A stretch of 64,000 nucleotides of DNA from Streptomyces sp. NBC_00690 (lineage in GTDB: Bacteria; Actinomycetota; Actinomycetes; Streptomycetales; Streptomycetaceae), in contig NZ_CP109009.1 of the NCBI RefSeq assembly GCF_036226685.1, forward strand, positions 3,844,001 through 3,908,000, read 5' to 3'. The notes beneath the pieces were generated by a model. The model did not search any database. It had not been told where the DNA came from and saw only the letters and a list, made by a program, of their open reading frames with translations. Each line of letters starts with the position of its first letter. Positions within the stretch are counted from its first letter, which is position 1. Of the stretch, positions 33,176 through 45,313 are shown in pieces. The position numbers and the translations under genes were made by a program.

Positions 33176-36064
33176 TCAGCTCTCCTCGGGTTCCAGGCCG
33201 TCGGCCAGGACCTCCGCCAGATGCCTGGCTCGCACTCCGGCGAGTTGGGCCAGCTGCGTACGGCAGGAATAGCCGTCCGCCAGCAGTTCGGCGTCCGGTC
33301 CTGCCGTGCGGACCGAGGGGAGCAGTTGTTCTTCCGCACAGGCCGTCGACACCTCGTGGTGGCCCTTCTCGAATCCGAAGTTGCCGGCCAGGCCGCAGCA
33401 GCCACCGCTGAGTTCACCGCGCAGCCCTGCGCGTTCACGCAGTCGACGCTCGGCTGCGTCCCCGAGTACCGCGTGCTGGTGGCAGTGCGTCTGCCCGGCG
33501 ACGGCACGGTCGAGCACCGGGGGGCTCCAGTGGGGGGCGTTCTCCTCCAGTGTCTGGGCGAAGGTGCGGACCGCGGACGCGAGCCGGTCGGCCCGGGGGT
33601 CGTTCGGCAGCAGTTCGGGCAGGTCGGTGCGGAGTGTCGCCGCGCAACTCGGCTCCAGGACGGTCACGGGGAGGTCGAGCCCCTTGGCGGCGTACAGCGG
33701 CTCCATGGCGTCCAGGGTGCGGGCCATCACTCGGCGGGCCCGGTCGAGTTGTCCGGTGGAGACGTAGGTGAGTCCGCAGCAGATCCGGCCTGGGGGCACC
33801 AGCGGCGGGAGTCCGGCCGCGGAGAGGACGCGCACGGCCGCACGACCCGCCGGGGGGTGCAGATACGTGGTGAACGTGTCGGGCCACAGCAGGGTGCCGG
33901 GCCGCTCGGGCACGGGCACGTCACGGCCGAAGCGTTCGACGGCGAGTGCCGGCAGATCGCGTTCTGGTGCGACGCCCGCCAGCCGTTTGGCGACGGCGGC
34001 CAGTGGAGGCAGTTGGGCGAGGGCGTTCAGGGGGCGGGCCAGGGGGGCGGCGATGCGCAGCCATTCGGGCAGTCGACCGAGCGCGTAGTGGGATGCCGGG
34101 CGTAGTCGCCCCTGGTAGTGATGGTGGAGGAACTCGGACTTGTAGGTGGCCATGTCGACGCCCACCGGGCAGTCGCTGCGGCAGCCCTTGCAGGACAGAC
34201 AGAGGTCGAGGGCGTCCCGCACTTCGGGGGAGCGCCATCCATCGCGGATGACATCGCCGGCCAGCATCTCGTGCAGCAGTCGGGCTCGACCGCGGGTGGA
34301 GTGGGCCTCCTCGCCGGTCGCCCTGAAGGAGGGGCACATCACCGAAGGCCCCGCGGTCGTGGGCGTACGGCACTTGGCGACGCCCACGCAGCGGCGGACG
34401 GCGCCCGTGAAGTCACCGCCGTCGGCGGGGTAGGCGAACACGGTGCGGGCCCTGTCGGCAGCACCGGCACCCTCTGCGCCATCGGCACGGCCTGCACCAA
34501 CAGCACTGCCTGCGCCACCGGCCGGGGTACGGGGCAGTACGGCGAACCGCAGATTGGCGTCCAGCGGGTCGGGGCGGACCAGCATGCCCGGGTTCATACC
34601 GCCGTCGGGGTCCCAGGCGTCCTTGAACCGGGTGAAGAGGGAGACCAGTTCGTCCCCGTACATCCGGGGCAGCAGTTCGGCTCGGGCCTGGCCGTCACCG
34701 TGCTCGCCGGAGAGCGAGCCGCCATGGGCGACGACGAGGTCGGCCAGTTCCAGCGAGAACCTGCGGTACGCGGCCACTCCACGGGTGCTCAGCAGGTCGA
34801 AGTCGATCCGGACATGGACACAGCCCTCACCGAAGTGGCCGTAGGGGGTGCCGCGCAGTCCATGGGCGCTGAGCAGGGCACGGAACTCCCGCAGATACGG
34901 TCCGAGTCGGGCGGGCGGCACCGCACAGTCCTCCCACCCCGGCCAGGCTTCCGCACCGTCGGGGGTGCGCGTTGCGGTGCCGGCGGCGTCCTCGCGGATG
35001 CGCCACAGGGCCCGCATACCGGCTGGGTCCGCCACGATCGTCCCGTCGAGGGCGTCCGCGCCCCGCAGCACCGCAGCGGCCCGGGACCTCGCATCGGCGG
35101 GGGTGGCGCCGCCGACCTCGACGAAGAGCCAGGCGGCACCGCGCGGCAGGCCGTGCCCTTCGGGGACGAGGTCGTCCGCCATCCCTTCGACGGTTAGGGG
35201 GCCGTGGGGCAGCAGTCCGGCCGCGGCTTCCGCTGCCGCGCCCTCGTCCGGGTAGCCGAGGACTGCCAGTGCCCGGGCCGCGGGCGCCGGGACCAGTCGT
35301 ACGGTGGCCTGTGTGAGCACGCCCAGCGTGCCCTCGCTCCCGCAGAACGCACGGGCTCCGTCGCATCCGTTCTCGGGCAGCAGCGCGTCCAGGGCATATC
35401 CGGAGATGCGTCGAGGGAGGTCGGTGGGGTAGCCGGTGCGCAGGAGCGCGAGGTTCTCGTCGATCAGTTCCCGTACGCCGGCGGGGAGGTCGCTGCCGTC
35501 CCGGGTGAGGCGGTGGACGGTCCCCGAGTAGGCGAGCACCGACAGTTCCCGGACATTGTCCGCGGTCGTCCCCCAGGCGACCGAGTGCGCGCCGCAGGAG
35601 TTGTTCCCGATCATGCCGCCGAGGGTGCAGCGGGAGTGGGTGGACGGGTCGGGCCCGAAGGTGAGCCCCAGGGGGCGTACGGCATCGCACAGGGCGTCCA
35701 GGACGAGTCCCGGCTGCACCACGGCCGTACGGTTGCGCGCATCCACGTCCAGAAGGGCGTTCATATGCCGGGTGAAGTCGAGCACGACACCAACGCCGGT
35801 CGCCTGCCCGGCGATTGACGTACCGCCTCCGCGCGGCACCACGGGGGTGCGGAAACGACGGCAGACCTCCAGGGCCGTGGCCACGTCCTGCGCATCCCGT
35901 GGGCTGACCACGCCGACGGGAACCCGACGGTAGTTGGAGGCGTCCATGGTCATCAAGGCGCGGGCCGCGGGGGTGAAGTCCACCTCGCCGCGGACGGCCG
36001 CACGAAGTTCACGTGCCAGTTCGGTGGCGTTCGAGGGAGGGCGCAGGTGTCGCTGTTCGGCCAT
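33176..36064 (-). CDS. FAD-linked oxidoreductase fused to Fe-S and CCG domains (D-lactate/2-hydroxyacid dehydrogenase type)
   Basis: 962 residues, a fusion of GlcD-like and GlcF-like parts. An FAD-binding PCMH domain spans about 45-220 (VVPRGGGTSIAGQATG, GGMIGNNSCGAHS). The FAD-linked C-terminal domain follows to about 500. A 4Fe-4S region includes LCLSCKGCRSDCPVGVD and an upstream Cys set (CVGVAKC, VMCPSFR). Two CCG/heterodisulfide-reductase-like segments end the protein (GRICCG; GGCCGLAGNFG). Such enzymes oxidise D-lactate or glycolate and feed electrons to quinones at the membrane. It is a single gene, divergent from the orphan GTPase. Confidence 0.9.
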   Translation of the reverse strand: MAEQRHLRPPSNATELARELRAAVRGEVDFTPAARALMTMDASNYRRVPVGVVSPRDAQDVATALEVCRRFRTPVVPRGGGTSIAGQATGVGVVLDFTRHMNALLDVDARNRTAVVQPGLVLDALCDAVRPLGLTFGPDPSTHSRCTLGGMIGNNSCGAHSVAWGTTADNVRELSVLAYSGTVHRLTRDGSDLPAGVRELIDENLALLRTGYPTDLPRRISGYALDALLPENGCDGARAFCGSEGTLGVLTQATVRLVPAPAARALAVLGYPDEGAAAEAAAGLLPHGPLTVEGMADDLVPEGHGLPRGAAWLFVEVGGATPADARSRAAAVLRGADALDGTIVADPAGMRALWRIREDAAGTATRTPDGAEAWPGWEDCAVPPARLGPYLREFRALLSAHGLRGTPYGHFGEGCVHVRIDFDLLSTRGVAAYRRFSLELADLVVAHGGSLSGEHGDGQARAELLPRMYGDELVSLFTRFKDAWDPDGGMNPGMLVRPDPLDANLRFAVLPRTPAGGAGSAVGAGRADGAEGAGAADRARTVFAYPADGGDFTGAVRRCVGVAKCRTPTTAGPSVMCPSFRATGEEAHSTRGRARLLHEMLAGDVIRDGWRSPEVRDALDLCLSCKGCRSDCPVGVDMATYKSEFLHHHYQGRLRPASHYALGRLPEWLRIAAPLARPLNALAQLPPLAAVAKRLAGVAPERDLPALAVERFGRDVPVPERPGTLLWPDTFTTYLHPPAGRAAVRVLSAAGLPPLVPPGRICCGLTYVSTGQLDRARRVMARTLDAMEPLYAAKGLDLPVTVLEPSCAATLRTDLPELLPNDPRADRLASAVRTFAQTLEENAPHWSPPVLDRAVAGQTHCHQHAVLGDAAERRLRERAGLRGELSGGCCGLAGNFGFEKGHHEVSTACAEEQLLPSVRTAGPDAELLADGYSCRTQLAQLAGVRARHLAEVLADGLEPEES

Positions 36065-36187
36065 GGGTCCCAGGATGCCCGGCCCGCTCCTGCCGTACGG
36101 TTAGGAAACATGCCGGTTGAGACCATTGCGTCCGTAGCACTCTTGGCAAAGCCCAGGGGGAGACACCAAAGTGATCGTCAACCCTCT

Positions 36188-36193
36188 TATAGT
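36188..36193 (+). promoter_or_regulatory. Probable -10 box of the Cvn-type GTPase gene
   Basis: TATAGT lies about 95 bases before the GTPase start in a short A/T-rich run. No good -35 box is seen at 17-18 bases. Confidence 0.35.
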
Positions 36194-36285
36194 GACCTTC
36201 ACTTGATCAGGAACCAGCGGCTCCAGTTATGCCCCCGCCACCCCTCGGAAGGCAAACACTCGATGACCGGCACCGCACGAAAGCG

Positions 36286-38225
<1,940 letters not shown>

Positions 38226-38251
38226 CGCCCTGAGGTGTCCTGAGACGGTCT

Positions 38252-38293
38252 TGAGTGAGCCCCGATGGGATCAAACCCATCGGGGCTCACTCA
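38252..38293 (+). terminator. Terminator of serC
   Basis: A perfect stem of 18 bp (TGAGTGAGCCCCGATGGG with its complement) closes on a 6-base ATCAAA loop. It lies 26 bases after the serC stop. Confidence 0.85.
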
Positions 38294-38381
38294 TTGGGGT
38301 GATAGTGGGGTGACATGGCCTGACTCGATGGACCGGCCCACCAGGGTGTTCTGGACAGTGCCGACCTCCCAGGAGGCTCAT

Positions 38382-38993
38382 ATGTCTGCCGCAGCGGCAG
38401 AGCACCCCTGTGACGGCGAGCGGGGGTCCCTCCTTGACGAGGCCGATGTCCTCGCCGAGCGCAACCCGGGCCACCGGGTCGAGATCATCGGTGGTGTCAT
38501 CACCGTCTCCCCGCTTGCGGACTTCGCCCATGCCAGGGCGCTCACCACGGCGATGCTCCCCTTCCTGATGGCGGGCTTCGATGGCACTCGGGCGGATGTT
38601 CTCCAGGCCGTCGCCATGTGGCTCCCCAGCGGGCCCTCCGACTATGCGATCCCCGACCTCGCCATCGTCGACGCAGACTTCGAAGAACACCACGTCGAGC
38701 GCAACTGCTACGACCCAGGCGTCTTCCGCCTGGTCCTCGAAGTCACCTCCAGCAACTACCAAGCCGACCTTCGGAACAAGGTCGCCGCCTACGCCCAGGC
38801 GGGTATCCCGGTGTACGTGATCGTCGACCGCAAGCACCAGCGCCTCCACGTGCTGACGGATCCGGACGGCACCGAGTACGGACACCACCGCATCCACGCT
38901 CCCAGCGAGCAGATCACCCTGCCCGAGTCGATCGGCACCGAGGTCAAGCTCGACGTCGAGGAACTGCTGAAGGCTGCTGAACGCAAGGCGTGA
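38382..38993 (+). CDS. Uma2 family (DUF820) endonuclease-fold protein
   Basis: 203 residues of the PD-(D/E)XK-like Uma2 family, expanded in streptomycetes and cyanobacteria with unknown role. Motif segments are HRVEIIGGVITVSPL, IPDLAIVDADF, LVLEVTSSNY, DLRNKVAAYAQAGIPVYVIVDR. The Asp, Glu and Lys of the nuclease-like core (PDLAIV, LEVTS, NK) are kept. ATG 38382 has AGGAGG upstream. It is a single gene. Confidence 0.9.
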   Translation: MSAAAAEHPCDGERGSLLDEADVLAERNPGHRVEIIGGVITVSPLADFAHARALTTAMLPFLMAGFDGTRADVLQAVAMWLPSGPSDYAIPDLAIVDADFEEHHVERNCYDPGVFRLVLEVTSSNYQADLRNKVAAYAQAGIPVYVIVDRKHQRLHVLTDPDGTEYGHHRIHAPSEQITLPESIGTEVKLDVEELLKAAERKA

Positions 38994-39050
38994 GCGTCTG
39001 GGAACGGGCCCAGGAACCCCCCGTATCCCTGGGCCCGTCCGATCAGAAGG

Positions 39051-39935
39051 TCAGCGGCTGAGCCGCTGGAAGCGACGGACCGCGAGGGGCAGGAAGATCG
39101 CGGTGATCAACACCGGCCAACCGACGGCCATCAGGATGGCGTTCTCCTGGACCCAGCTGCCGTCGCTCGCCACCGGGTTGCCGAACAGCTCACGGGTGGC
39201 CCCCGCCGTCGATGAGATCGGGTTCCAGGCCGCGAGCGTGCCCAGCCAGTCGGGCATGGATGAAGGCGGGGCGAAGATGCTGGAGATCATCGTCAGCGGG
39301 AAGATCACCGCGTAGAGGGCACCGCCCGCCTCCGGGCTGGGGATGATCAGGCCCAGGAAGATGCCGATCCAGATCAGGCAGAAGCGCAGCAGCAACAGCA
39401 GTCCGAACGCGGCCAGCGTCTTCAGTACGCCGCCGTCCGAGCGCCAGCCCATCGCCAGGGCGGTGAGCGCCAGGATGGTCAGTTCCGTGGCGGCGGTCAG
39501 CAGGTCGCTCACCCCGCGCCCGGAGACGACGGCCGAGGGCGCCATCGGCATGGAGCGGAACCGGTCGATGACCCCCTTGCTGGAGTCGGTGACCACGGTG
39601 ATCGCGGTGTTCATCAGGCCGAAGGCCATGGTCATCACGAACATGCCCGGCATCAGGAAGTCGCGGTAGTCGCCGCCTTCCGGTGCCTTCATCGCACCGC
39701 CGAAGACATATCCGTACAGCAGCACCGACACGATCGGGAAGCCGAGCTGCCAGGCGATGTAGGAGGGGTGGCGGCGGTAGGTGAGGAGCCCGCGGCGGAC
39801 CACGGTCCAGCAGTCCGCGATCGCCCAGTACAGCCGGCGCTCCCGAGTGTGGTCGAGTTCGAGGCTCACCTTTCCGGCGGTCTGGGTCTCTGGCGGCGTG
39901 CCGGTGGCGGTAGCCGTGTCGGTGAGCTGGCTCAT
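39051..39935 (-). CDS. ABC-2 type exporter permease (DrrB-like)
   Basis: 294 residues with a cytoplasmic N-terminus and about six membrane helices. A typical DrrB segment is [24 protein letters not shown], and the [15 protein letters not shown] loop is an ABC-2 family mark. ATG 39935 overlaps the ATPase stop by 4 bases, so it is co-translated with it. It exports a hydrophobic compound, probably a drug or lipid, under the divergent TetR regulator. Confidence 0.92.
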   Translation of the reverse strand: MSQLTDTATATGTPPETQTAGKVSLELDHTRERRLYWAIADCWTVVRRGLLTYRRHPSYIAWQLGFPIVSVLLYGYVFGGAMKAPEGGDYRDFLMPGMFVMTMAFGLMNTAITVVTDSSKGVIDRFRSMPMAPSAVVSGRGVSDLLTAATELTILALTALAMGWRSDGGVLKTLAAFGLLLLLRFCLIWIGIFLGLIIPSPEAGGALYAVIFPLTMISSIFAPPSSMPDWLGTLAAWNPISSTAGATRELFGNPVASDGSWVQENAILMAVGWPVLITAIFLPLAVRRFQRLSR

Positions 39936-40897
39936 GCCGCGGCCTCCTCTTCCTTGTCCGTGCGGTGTCCGGTCAGGCGCAGGAACACATCGTCGAGGCT
40001 CGGTCTGCGCAGTCCGATGTCCTCGACGCCGACCCCCTGGTCCTGGAGGGTGCGGGCGACGTCGGTGAGGGCAGCCACCCGGTCGGTGACGGCGGCGTGG
40101 ACCCGGCGTTCGGCCTGGTCGACCTCCGGTACGCCATCGGCGACCCGAGCCACGGCCTTCACCGCGGCGTCGATCTCGCCGATGTCCTCGACGACGACTT
40201 CGATGCGGGAGCCTCCGACCGTGTTCTTCAACCCGTCCGGGGTGTCGTCGGCTATGGCGCGGCCCTGGTCGATGACGGTGATATGGGAGGCGAGCTTGTC
40301 GGCCTCCTCCAGGTACTGGGTGGTCAGCAGGACGGTCGTGCCCTGGGCCACCAGTTCCCGGACGGCGTCCCACACCTCGCCGCGACCGCGCGGGTCGAGC
40401 CCGGTCGTGGGCTCGTCCAGGAAGAGCACGTCCGGCGCGAGGATCATGGAGGCGGCCAGGTCGAGCCGGCGACGCATACCGCCGCTGTAGCCGTCGACGC
40501 CCTTGTCGGCCGCCTCGACCAGGTCGAACTGCTCCAGTAGTTCGACCGCCCGAAGGCGTGCGCGCTTGCCGCCGAGGTGGAACAGCCGGCCGAACATCTC
40601 CAGGTTCTGCCGGCCCGAGAGCATCTCGTCGACGGCCGCGTACTGACCGGTGAGCCCGATGCGGCTGCGGACCAGACGGGCTTGCTTCGCCACGTCGAAG
40701 CCGGCGACCTCGGCATGTCCGCCGTCGGCCTTCAGCAGGGTGGACAGGACGCGTACGGCGGTGGTCTTGCCGGCGCCGTTCGGACCGAGGAGTCCATGGA
40801 CGGTTCCACGGCGGACGGTGAGGTCGAAGCCCGCGAGTGCGCGCTTCTCGCCGTATCTCTTCTCCAGTCCTCGGGCGTGTACGGCGTGATCGGTCAC
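39932..40897 (-). CDS. ABC exporter ATP-binding protein (DrrA-like)
   Basis: 321 residues. Walker A is [10 protein letters not shown], the signature YSGGMRRR, Walker [19 protein letters not shown]-terminal DrrA-type domain (about 225-321) ends in [18 protein letters not shown] 40897 has GGAGG 5 bases upstream; upstream open sequence overlaps the operator region. It forms a two-gene exporter operon with the permease and is divergent from the TetR gene. Confidence 0.93.
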   Translation of the reverse strand: MTDHAVHARGLEKRYGEKRALAGFDLTVRRGTVHGLLGPNGAGKTTAVRVLSTLLKADGGHAEVAGFDVAKQARLVRSRIGLTGQYAAVDEMLSGRQNLEMFGRLFHLGGKRARLRAVELLEQFDLVEAADKGVDGYSGGMRRRLDLAASMILAPDVLFLDEPTTGLDPRGRGEVWDAVRELVAQGTTVLLTTQYLEEADKLASHITVIDQGRAIADDTPDGLKNTVGGSRIEVVVEDIGEIDAAVKAVARVADGVPEVDQAERRVHAAVTDRVAALTDVARTLQDQGVGVEDIGLRRPSLDDVFLRLTGHRTDKEEEAAA

Positions 40898-40961
40898 GGG
40901 TTCCTCCAACAGCGGGCGGTCGGGGCGGCAGGCAGGGGAAGGTACCGCGCACATCATTCGC

Positions 40962-40995
40962 GTACGCCGTACCCACAAGAGAGTACACCGTACTC
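40962..40995. promoter_or_regulatory. Double TetR-type operator
   Basis: GTAC-GCC-GTAC (40962-40972) and GAGTAC-ACC-GTACTC (40981-40995) share the core GTAC-N-CC-GTAC. The cores start exactly 22 bases apart, two helical turns, placing two dimers on one face. They lie between the divergent exporter and TetR genes, so the TetR product is the likely ligand. Confidence 0.65.
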
Positions 40996-41039
40996 AGTTT
41001 TAAATGAGCACAAGGGAGCAGGCCCTTTAAAGTGAGGTC

Positions 41040-41810
41040 ATGACGATCGAAACGAGTGGCTCCGGCGATGTGGCGCGGACCCTGGAGCTCCTCTGGAGCA
41101 CGGGCGAACGGCCCACACGCGGCCCCAAACCGGGGCTCACCCTCGATCGGATCGTGGCGGCGGCCGTCGAACTCGCCGACGCGGAAGGGCTGTCCGCGCT
41201 CTCGATGCGCCGGCTGTCCACGGAACTGGGCACCGGGACGATGACCCTGTACCGGTACGTCCCCGGCAAGGCCGAGCTCCTTGACCTGATGCTGGACCGG
41301 GTCACCGACCCCGCCCCGCTGCCCGACCCCACCGAGCCGATGGACTGGCGGAGCGCCTTCGACTCACTGGCCCGCCGCTATCTGGCCCTCTTCCGGGCCC
41401 ATCCCTGGCTGCTCAAGGTCAACCAGGCCAGGACCGTCCTCGGCCCCAGTGCCGTGCGGTCGCTGGAGGCCGCGCTCACCTGTCTCTCGGGCATGGGTCT
41501 GCGCGATGCCGAACTGATCTCGGTGATCATCGCGACCCAGAGCTTCGTCCAGGGCATCGCTCGGATGGAGACGGAGGCCCGAGAGGCTGTGGACGCCACG
41601 GGCATGAGCCACGAGGACTTCTGGAAGAGTCAGGAACCCTTCTTGACCCGAGCGATGCACAGCGGGGACTACCCGCGGATGGCGGCCCTGGAGGACGACG
41701 CCTTCAGCGAGGACTTCGACCACTTCGAATTCGGGCTGGGTCGACTGCTGGACGGCCTTGAGGTGCTGGTCCGCGAGCGCGCCGAAGCCAGGGAGCGTTC
41801 ACGGGACTGA
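41040..41810 (+). CDS. TetR/AcrR family repressor with TetR_C domain
   Basis: 256 residues. The helix-turn-helix lies about 35-80 ([40 protein letters not shown]). A ligand-binding TetR_C-like domain spans about 100-250. Members regulate divergent drug exporters and are released by the drug. It stands 142 bases from the ABC exporter operon, with two symmetric sites between. Confidence 0.92.
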   Translation: MTIETSGSGDVARTLELLWSTGERPTRGPKPGLTLDRIVAAAVELADAEGLSALSMRRLSTELGTGTMTLYRYVPGKAELLDLMLDRVTDPAPLPDPTEPMDWRSAFDSLARRYLALFRAHPWLLKVNQARTVLGPSAVRSLEAALTCLSGMGLRDAELISVIIATQSFVQGIARMETEAREAVDATGMSHEDFWKSQEPFLTRAMHSGDYPRMAALEDDAFSEDFDHFEFGLGRLLDGLEVLVRERAEARERSRD

Positions 41811-41906
41811 GGCCGCGCAAAACCGCTCCCGTGCCGCTTCCCCGCCGTGCCGCTCCGCAGCCGTTCCCGAGCAGCCGTTCTCGACCGCCCGTTCCCGAGC
41901 CCCCAT

Positions 41907-42875
41907 TCAGCTCCCGCTGCGCCGCAGTCTCTTGACCGCCATCACCAGGGCCACCACTGCGGCGATCCCGATCAACCCGTAGGTCGTCGTGGACGTCTCG
42001 CCGTCACCGTCGCCCGTCGCCGAACTGCCCGAGCCGGCCGCAGAGCCGCCACCGGTCTTGTCGTTCCTGTCGAGCCCGACCCGCTCGACCTCGCTCTGCT
42101 CCCCCTCGGTGCCGAACATCAGTGCCGAGCCGTCGACCGTGTAGGACACCGACTCCGACTGGCCCTGGATGGGGGCCTTGACCCGGTGGTCCGCACCGAG
42201 GCGTCCGTCCTTCCAGGCATAGCCGCGGGCGCTGAAGTACGAGCGCAGCACCAGTTCATCGCCGTCCGGGGAGAACGCGCCGTCCGTCACCCAGGGCACC
42301 TCGCCGATCCGTCGGAAGGTGTTGGTCCCCGCGGTGGTCAGCTTCGCCGGGCCCTCGTACAGTCCGCCGCCGTCCTCGTTCTTGGAGGCGATGTAGACCC
42401 GTCCGGTTCTGGGGTGCACCATCATCGCCTCGGCGTTGCGGGCGCCGTCCGCGTACTTCACGGTGTACTGCGTCGCGCTCACCGTCATGTCCCGCAGGGC
42501 TTTCGGCTCGGGGAAGGTGTAGATCCAGACGTGCGCCCAACTGCCGTTGAGGTTGTCGCCGATGTCGCCCACGTAGACGTTTCCGTCCGGGCCGATCGAG
42601 ATCGCCTCCATGTCCCGGGGCTTGCCCACCCCGCGCAGCGTGACGGTGGCGAGCGTCTCCCCCGACTTGGAGTCGATCGCGAAGACCCGCGGCTCGTCCT
42701 GGTCGTTGTGCGTCCAGTACACCCCCGGATGGGCCCGACTGGCGGCGAGGCCACTGGACTCCTTGATCCTTGTGTCCTTGATCGTGAAGCTCTTGTCCTC
42801 GGCGGCGGCGGGGGCGGCGAGGACCGTGAGCAGCAGCAGGGCTGCGGCACCGGTGGCGTACGGGAGCGAGCGCAT
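41907..42875 (-). CDS. Secreted, membrane-anchored beta-propeller-like protein
   Basis: 322 residues. A Sec signal peptide (about 1-25, ending APAAAE) is followed by a WD40/SdiA-regulated-like beta-propeller pattern (SGLAASRAHPGVYWTHND, DMEAISIGPDGNVYVGDIGDN, NAEAMMVHPRTGRVYIASK). A Gly/Ser linker precedes a C-terminal helix about 295-315 (YGLIGIAAVVALVMAVKRLRR) with positive residues after it. Topology implies an extracellular domain anchored at its C-terminus. The role is unknown. Confidence 0.8.
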   Translation of the reverse strand: MRSLPYATGAAALLLLTVLAAPAAAEDKSFTIKDTRIKESSGLAASRAHPGVYWTHNDQDEPRVFAIDSKSGETLATVTLRGVGKPRDMEAISIGPDGNVYVGDIGDNLNGSWAHVWIYTFPEPKALRDMTVSATQYTVKYADGARNAEAMMVHPRTGRVYIASKNEDGGGLYEGPAKLTTAGTNTFRRIGEVPWVTDGAFSPDGDELVLRSYFSARGYAWKDGRLGADHRVKAPIQGQSESVSYTVDGSALMFGTEGEQSEVERVGLDRNDKTGGGSAAGSGSSATGDGDGETSTTTYGLIGIAAVVALVMAVKRLRRSGS

Positions 42876-43048
42876 GCACCCAGCCTGCCATCCCGGGCGG
42901 GCTCATCCGGCCGTTGAGCGCATCGATCCGATCATCGTTCCGGGCGGCCGGGTCGCCTCGACTCCGCGCCATGACGGTTGGTCCAGGAGCCGGGCCGTGG
43001 CAGGGCTCACATCGCAGGTGGGCGGGCCCATCGGCGATGATGGCGCCC

Positions 43049-43777
43049 ATGCGTTTTCTGTTCGTCGGCGACAGCATGACCATCGGGCGCGCCGGCGATC
43101 ACACCTGGCGCTACCGCATGTGGCAGCACCTGGAGGCAACCTTCGACGGTGCGTACGAGATCGTGGGCCCGCGCTCGGAGCTCTATGTGCCGGAAACGGC
43201 CGAGGAGCCGGGAGCGTTCATCGCCGACCACGCCGACCCCGACTTCCCGGCCGTGGCCCGTCGGCATCTCGCCGGCTGGGGCGAGGGCTGGTTGCACATG
43301 GCCCCCGTGATCGGTCCGACGATCGCCGAACACCGGCCTGACGTGCTGCTGGTCTCGCTCGGCCTGATCGATCTCGGCTTCTACACCAACAGCGGTCAGA
43401 CCGCGGAGAACACCCGCCGGTTCATCGCCGAGGCCCGTGTCGCCGCGCCGGCGGTGCGGATGGTGCTGCTGCCCGTCATACCGAACGTACGGGCCCGTAC
43501 CGATGCACCCTTCGCCGCGGAGTGCGACCGGTTCAACACACTCCTGGCCGCTGCGGTCGCCGACCTGGACGCGCCCGCCTCACCGATCCTGCTGGCCGCC
43601 CGTCCGCCCTCGTACGCGCTGGACTCGGACACCTACGACGGCACCCATCCGAGCCCCTCGGGCGAGCACAAGATAGCGGCGGCGTTCGCCGAGGCGATGC
43701 ACCGGGCGTGGGGCATCGGCGGGCGGTACGCGGCTGCCGAGCAGATCGCCCCCGCGCCCACCGCAGTCGTGCGCTGA
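43049..43777 (+). CDS. SGNH/GDSL-type hydrolase
   Basis: 242 residues, no signal peptide. Block I is FLFVGDSMTIG with the catalytic Ser, and block V is YDGTHPSPSG with the Asp-His pair. Asn of block III is not obvious. It may act on esters of lipids or sugars in the cytoplasm. ATG 43049 begins just before the first strand; earlier in-frame starts overlap the intergenic region. Confidence 0.85.
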   Translation: MRFLFVGDSMTIGRAGDHTWRYRMWQHLEATFDGAYEIVGPRSELYVPETAEEPGAFIADHADPDFPAVARRHLAGWGEGWLHMAPVIGPTIAEHRPDVLLVSLGLIDLGFYTNSGQTAENTRRFIAEARVAAPAVRMVLLPVIPNVRARTDAPFAAECDRFNTLLAAAVADLDAPASPILLAARPPSYALDSDTYDGTHPSPSGEHKIAAAFAEAMHRAWGIGGRYAAAEQIAPAPTAVVR

Positions 43778-43794
43778 TCCGGGAGTCGCCGCTC

Positions 43795-45306
43795 CTACGG
43801 CATGCGCTCCGCGTAGGTCAGCCGATCCAGGTGGTAGTAGTCCGCCACGCACTGCACCGGCCACTTCTTGCGCCCCTGGTCGCCGAAGGGCTCCAACATC
43901 CTTCCCACCTTCGTGGGGGTGTACGGCAGTACGGTCTCCCCGCGGGCCGCACCCTCCCGTAGGAAAGCGTCCTGACGGTCCCACCGCTCGGCGCGGGTCT
44001 CCATCTGGCGTCCGAGGTCCATGAGCGGCAGGGCGAGTCCTGCGACGGTCACCGCGCAGACCAGCGCCGCCCCCGCCAGTGCGATCCTGCGGACTCCGTC
44101 ACCGCGAGCCTCGGTGGTACGCGCCCGCAGCCACCGTCCCAGCAGGGCACCGCCGCCCACCAGGACCAGGACGTACACCAGGAGGTAGTCGTTCCAGGTG
44201 CGTTCGGTGGTCACCACGCGCGCGCCGAAGACGGGGTAGGTGATGACCGTGCACAGATACCCGGAGACGAGGAACGCGGCGGCGCCCAGGGCAATCAACA
44301 CCGGTGGGCGGGCGGGCAGCAGGACGGCCGTCTCCCGCTCGCCGCTGCGCCGTGCGACCAGGCCCAACAGCACCCCGGCGGCGATCGCCCCCAGGTACTG
44401 CCAGGTGGTGAAGACCGTCCCGAGGATCTCCAGATAGCCGCGCAGTGCGCCCCGGAGCGATTCGGGGGCGAGCATCGACACGCTCTCGGCGTCGTACCGG
44501 GTGCGGCGGTTGCGGGAGCCGGGCGACGTCACCAGGACCAGGGTGCCGAGCGCGACCCCCGCCATCCCGGCCAGGGACCAGACCCGGGCGAACCGCCGCA
44601 CCCCGGGGACGAAGATCACCTGGGCGAAGAGCACCACCCCACCGAGCACCACCAGGGCGACGACGGACGCCTCTTCGGAGAGGGTGCCCATGAAGGCACC
44701 GGCTCCCGCGACCGCCACGAGCGCGAGATTGCGGCCCCGCCGCCCGTGCGCCACCAGGAGCGGGATCGCCGCCGCGAGCGCGAGCACCGGAGCGACGGTG
44801 TGGGAGACGGAGGCGGCGGGCCAGTAGAACGTCTTGTACGTATTGGGGGTGGCGAAGAGGAACACGGCCGCCACCATCGCGGCGACCAGCAGGGGCACTC
44901 CGCGGGGCATTTCCAACTGGGCCCGCCGCAGCAGCCGGACCGTCAGCGCCCAGAGCAGCACCAGCATCAACGCCCCGCTGACCAGGCCGAACCACTGGTG
45001 GCCCGCCACCGGGAACTTGGCGTACAGACCGACGAGCAGCCCGTTGCCGACCCGGCCGTTGTCGGTGAAGTAGAACTTGTCCACCAGGCCGGTGATGCCG
45101 TGGTCGCGCACGTGCGGCAGGAAGCACCACTCGTCGGCGGACGGTCGGACATGGCGGCCGTACCACGAGGCGAGGGTCAGCAGCCCCAGCGGCAGCATCG
45201 CGAGCGCGACGGCCCAACCACCGCGCCAGTCGAGGCGCCCCGGCTTCGGGTCATCGTCGCTGGTCGGCTGTCGGTGTTCGTTCGAGCGGGAGACGTCGAG
45301 GGCCAT
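43795..45306 (-). CDS. Polytopic membrane protein, DUF6056-like glycosyltransferase
   Basis: 503 residues with about eleven membrane helices and a short extracytoplasmic C-terminal domain (about 445-503). The early segment SADEWCFLPHVRDHG has acidic residues placed like those of GT-C/Gtr-type glycosyltransferases, and the form matches DUF6056 proteins as I recall them. It follows the GT2 gene by 7 bases. The pair fits a system where GT2 loads a sugar on a lipid carrier and this protein transfers it outside the membrane. Confidence 0.75.
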   Translation of the reverse strand: MALDVSRSNEHRQPTSDDDPKPGRLDWRGGWAVALAMLPLGLLTLASWYGRHVRPSADEWCFLPHVRDHGITGLVDKFYFTDNGRVGNGLLVGLYAKFPVAGHQWFGLVSGALMLVLLWALTVRLLRRAQLEMPRGVPLLVAAMVAAVFLFATPNTYKTFYWPAASVSHTVAPVLALAAAIPLLVAHGRRGRNLALVAVAGAGAFMGTLSEEASVVALVVLGGVVLFAQVIFVPGVRRFARVWSLAGMAGVALGTLVLVTSPGSRNRRTRYDAESVSMLAPESLRGALRGYLEILGTVFTTWQYLGAIAAGVLLGLVARRSGERETAVLLPARPPVLIALGAAAFLVSGYLCTVITYPVFGARVVTTERTWNDYLLVYVLVLVGGGALLGRWLRARTTEARGDGVRRIALAGAALVCAVTVAGLALPLMDLGRQMETRAERWDRQDAFLREGAARGETVLPYTPTKVGRMLEPFGDQGRKKWPVQCVADYYHLDRLTYAERMP

Positions 45307-45313
45307 GGGTGCG

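Noticed and set aside
33140..34105. A rightward open frame of 321 codons opposite the FAD/Fe-S oxidoreductase
   Set aside because: The opposite strand encodes a complete, motif-rich protein; this frame is a G/C shadow.
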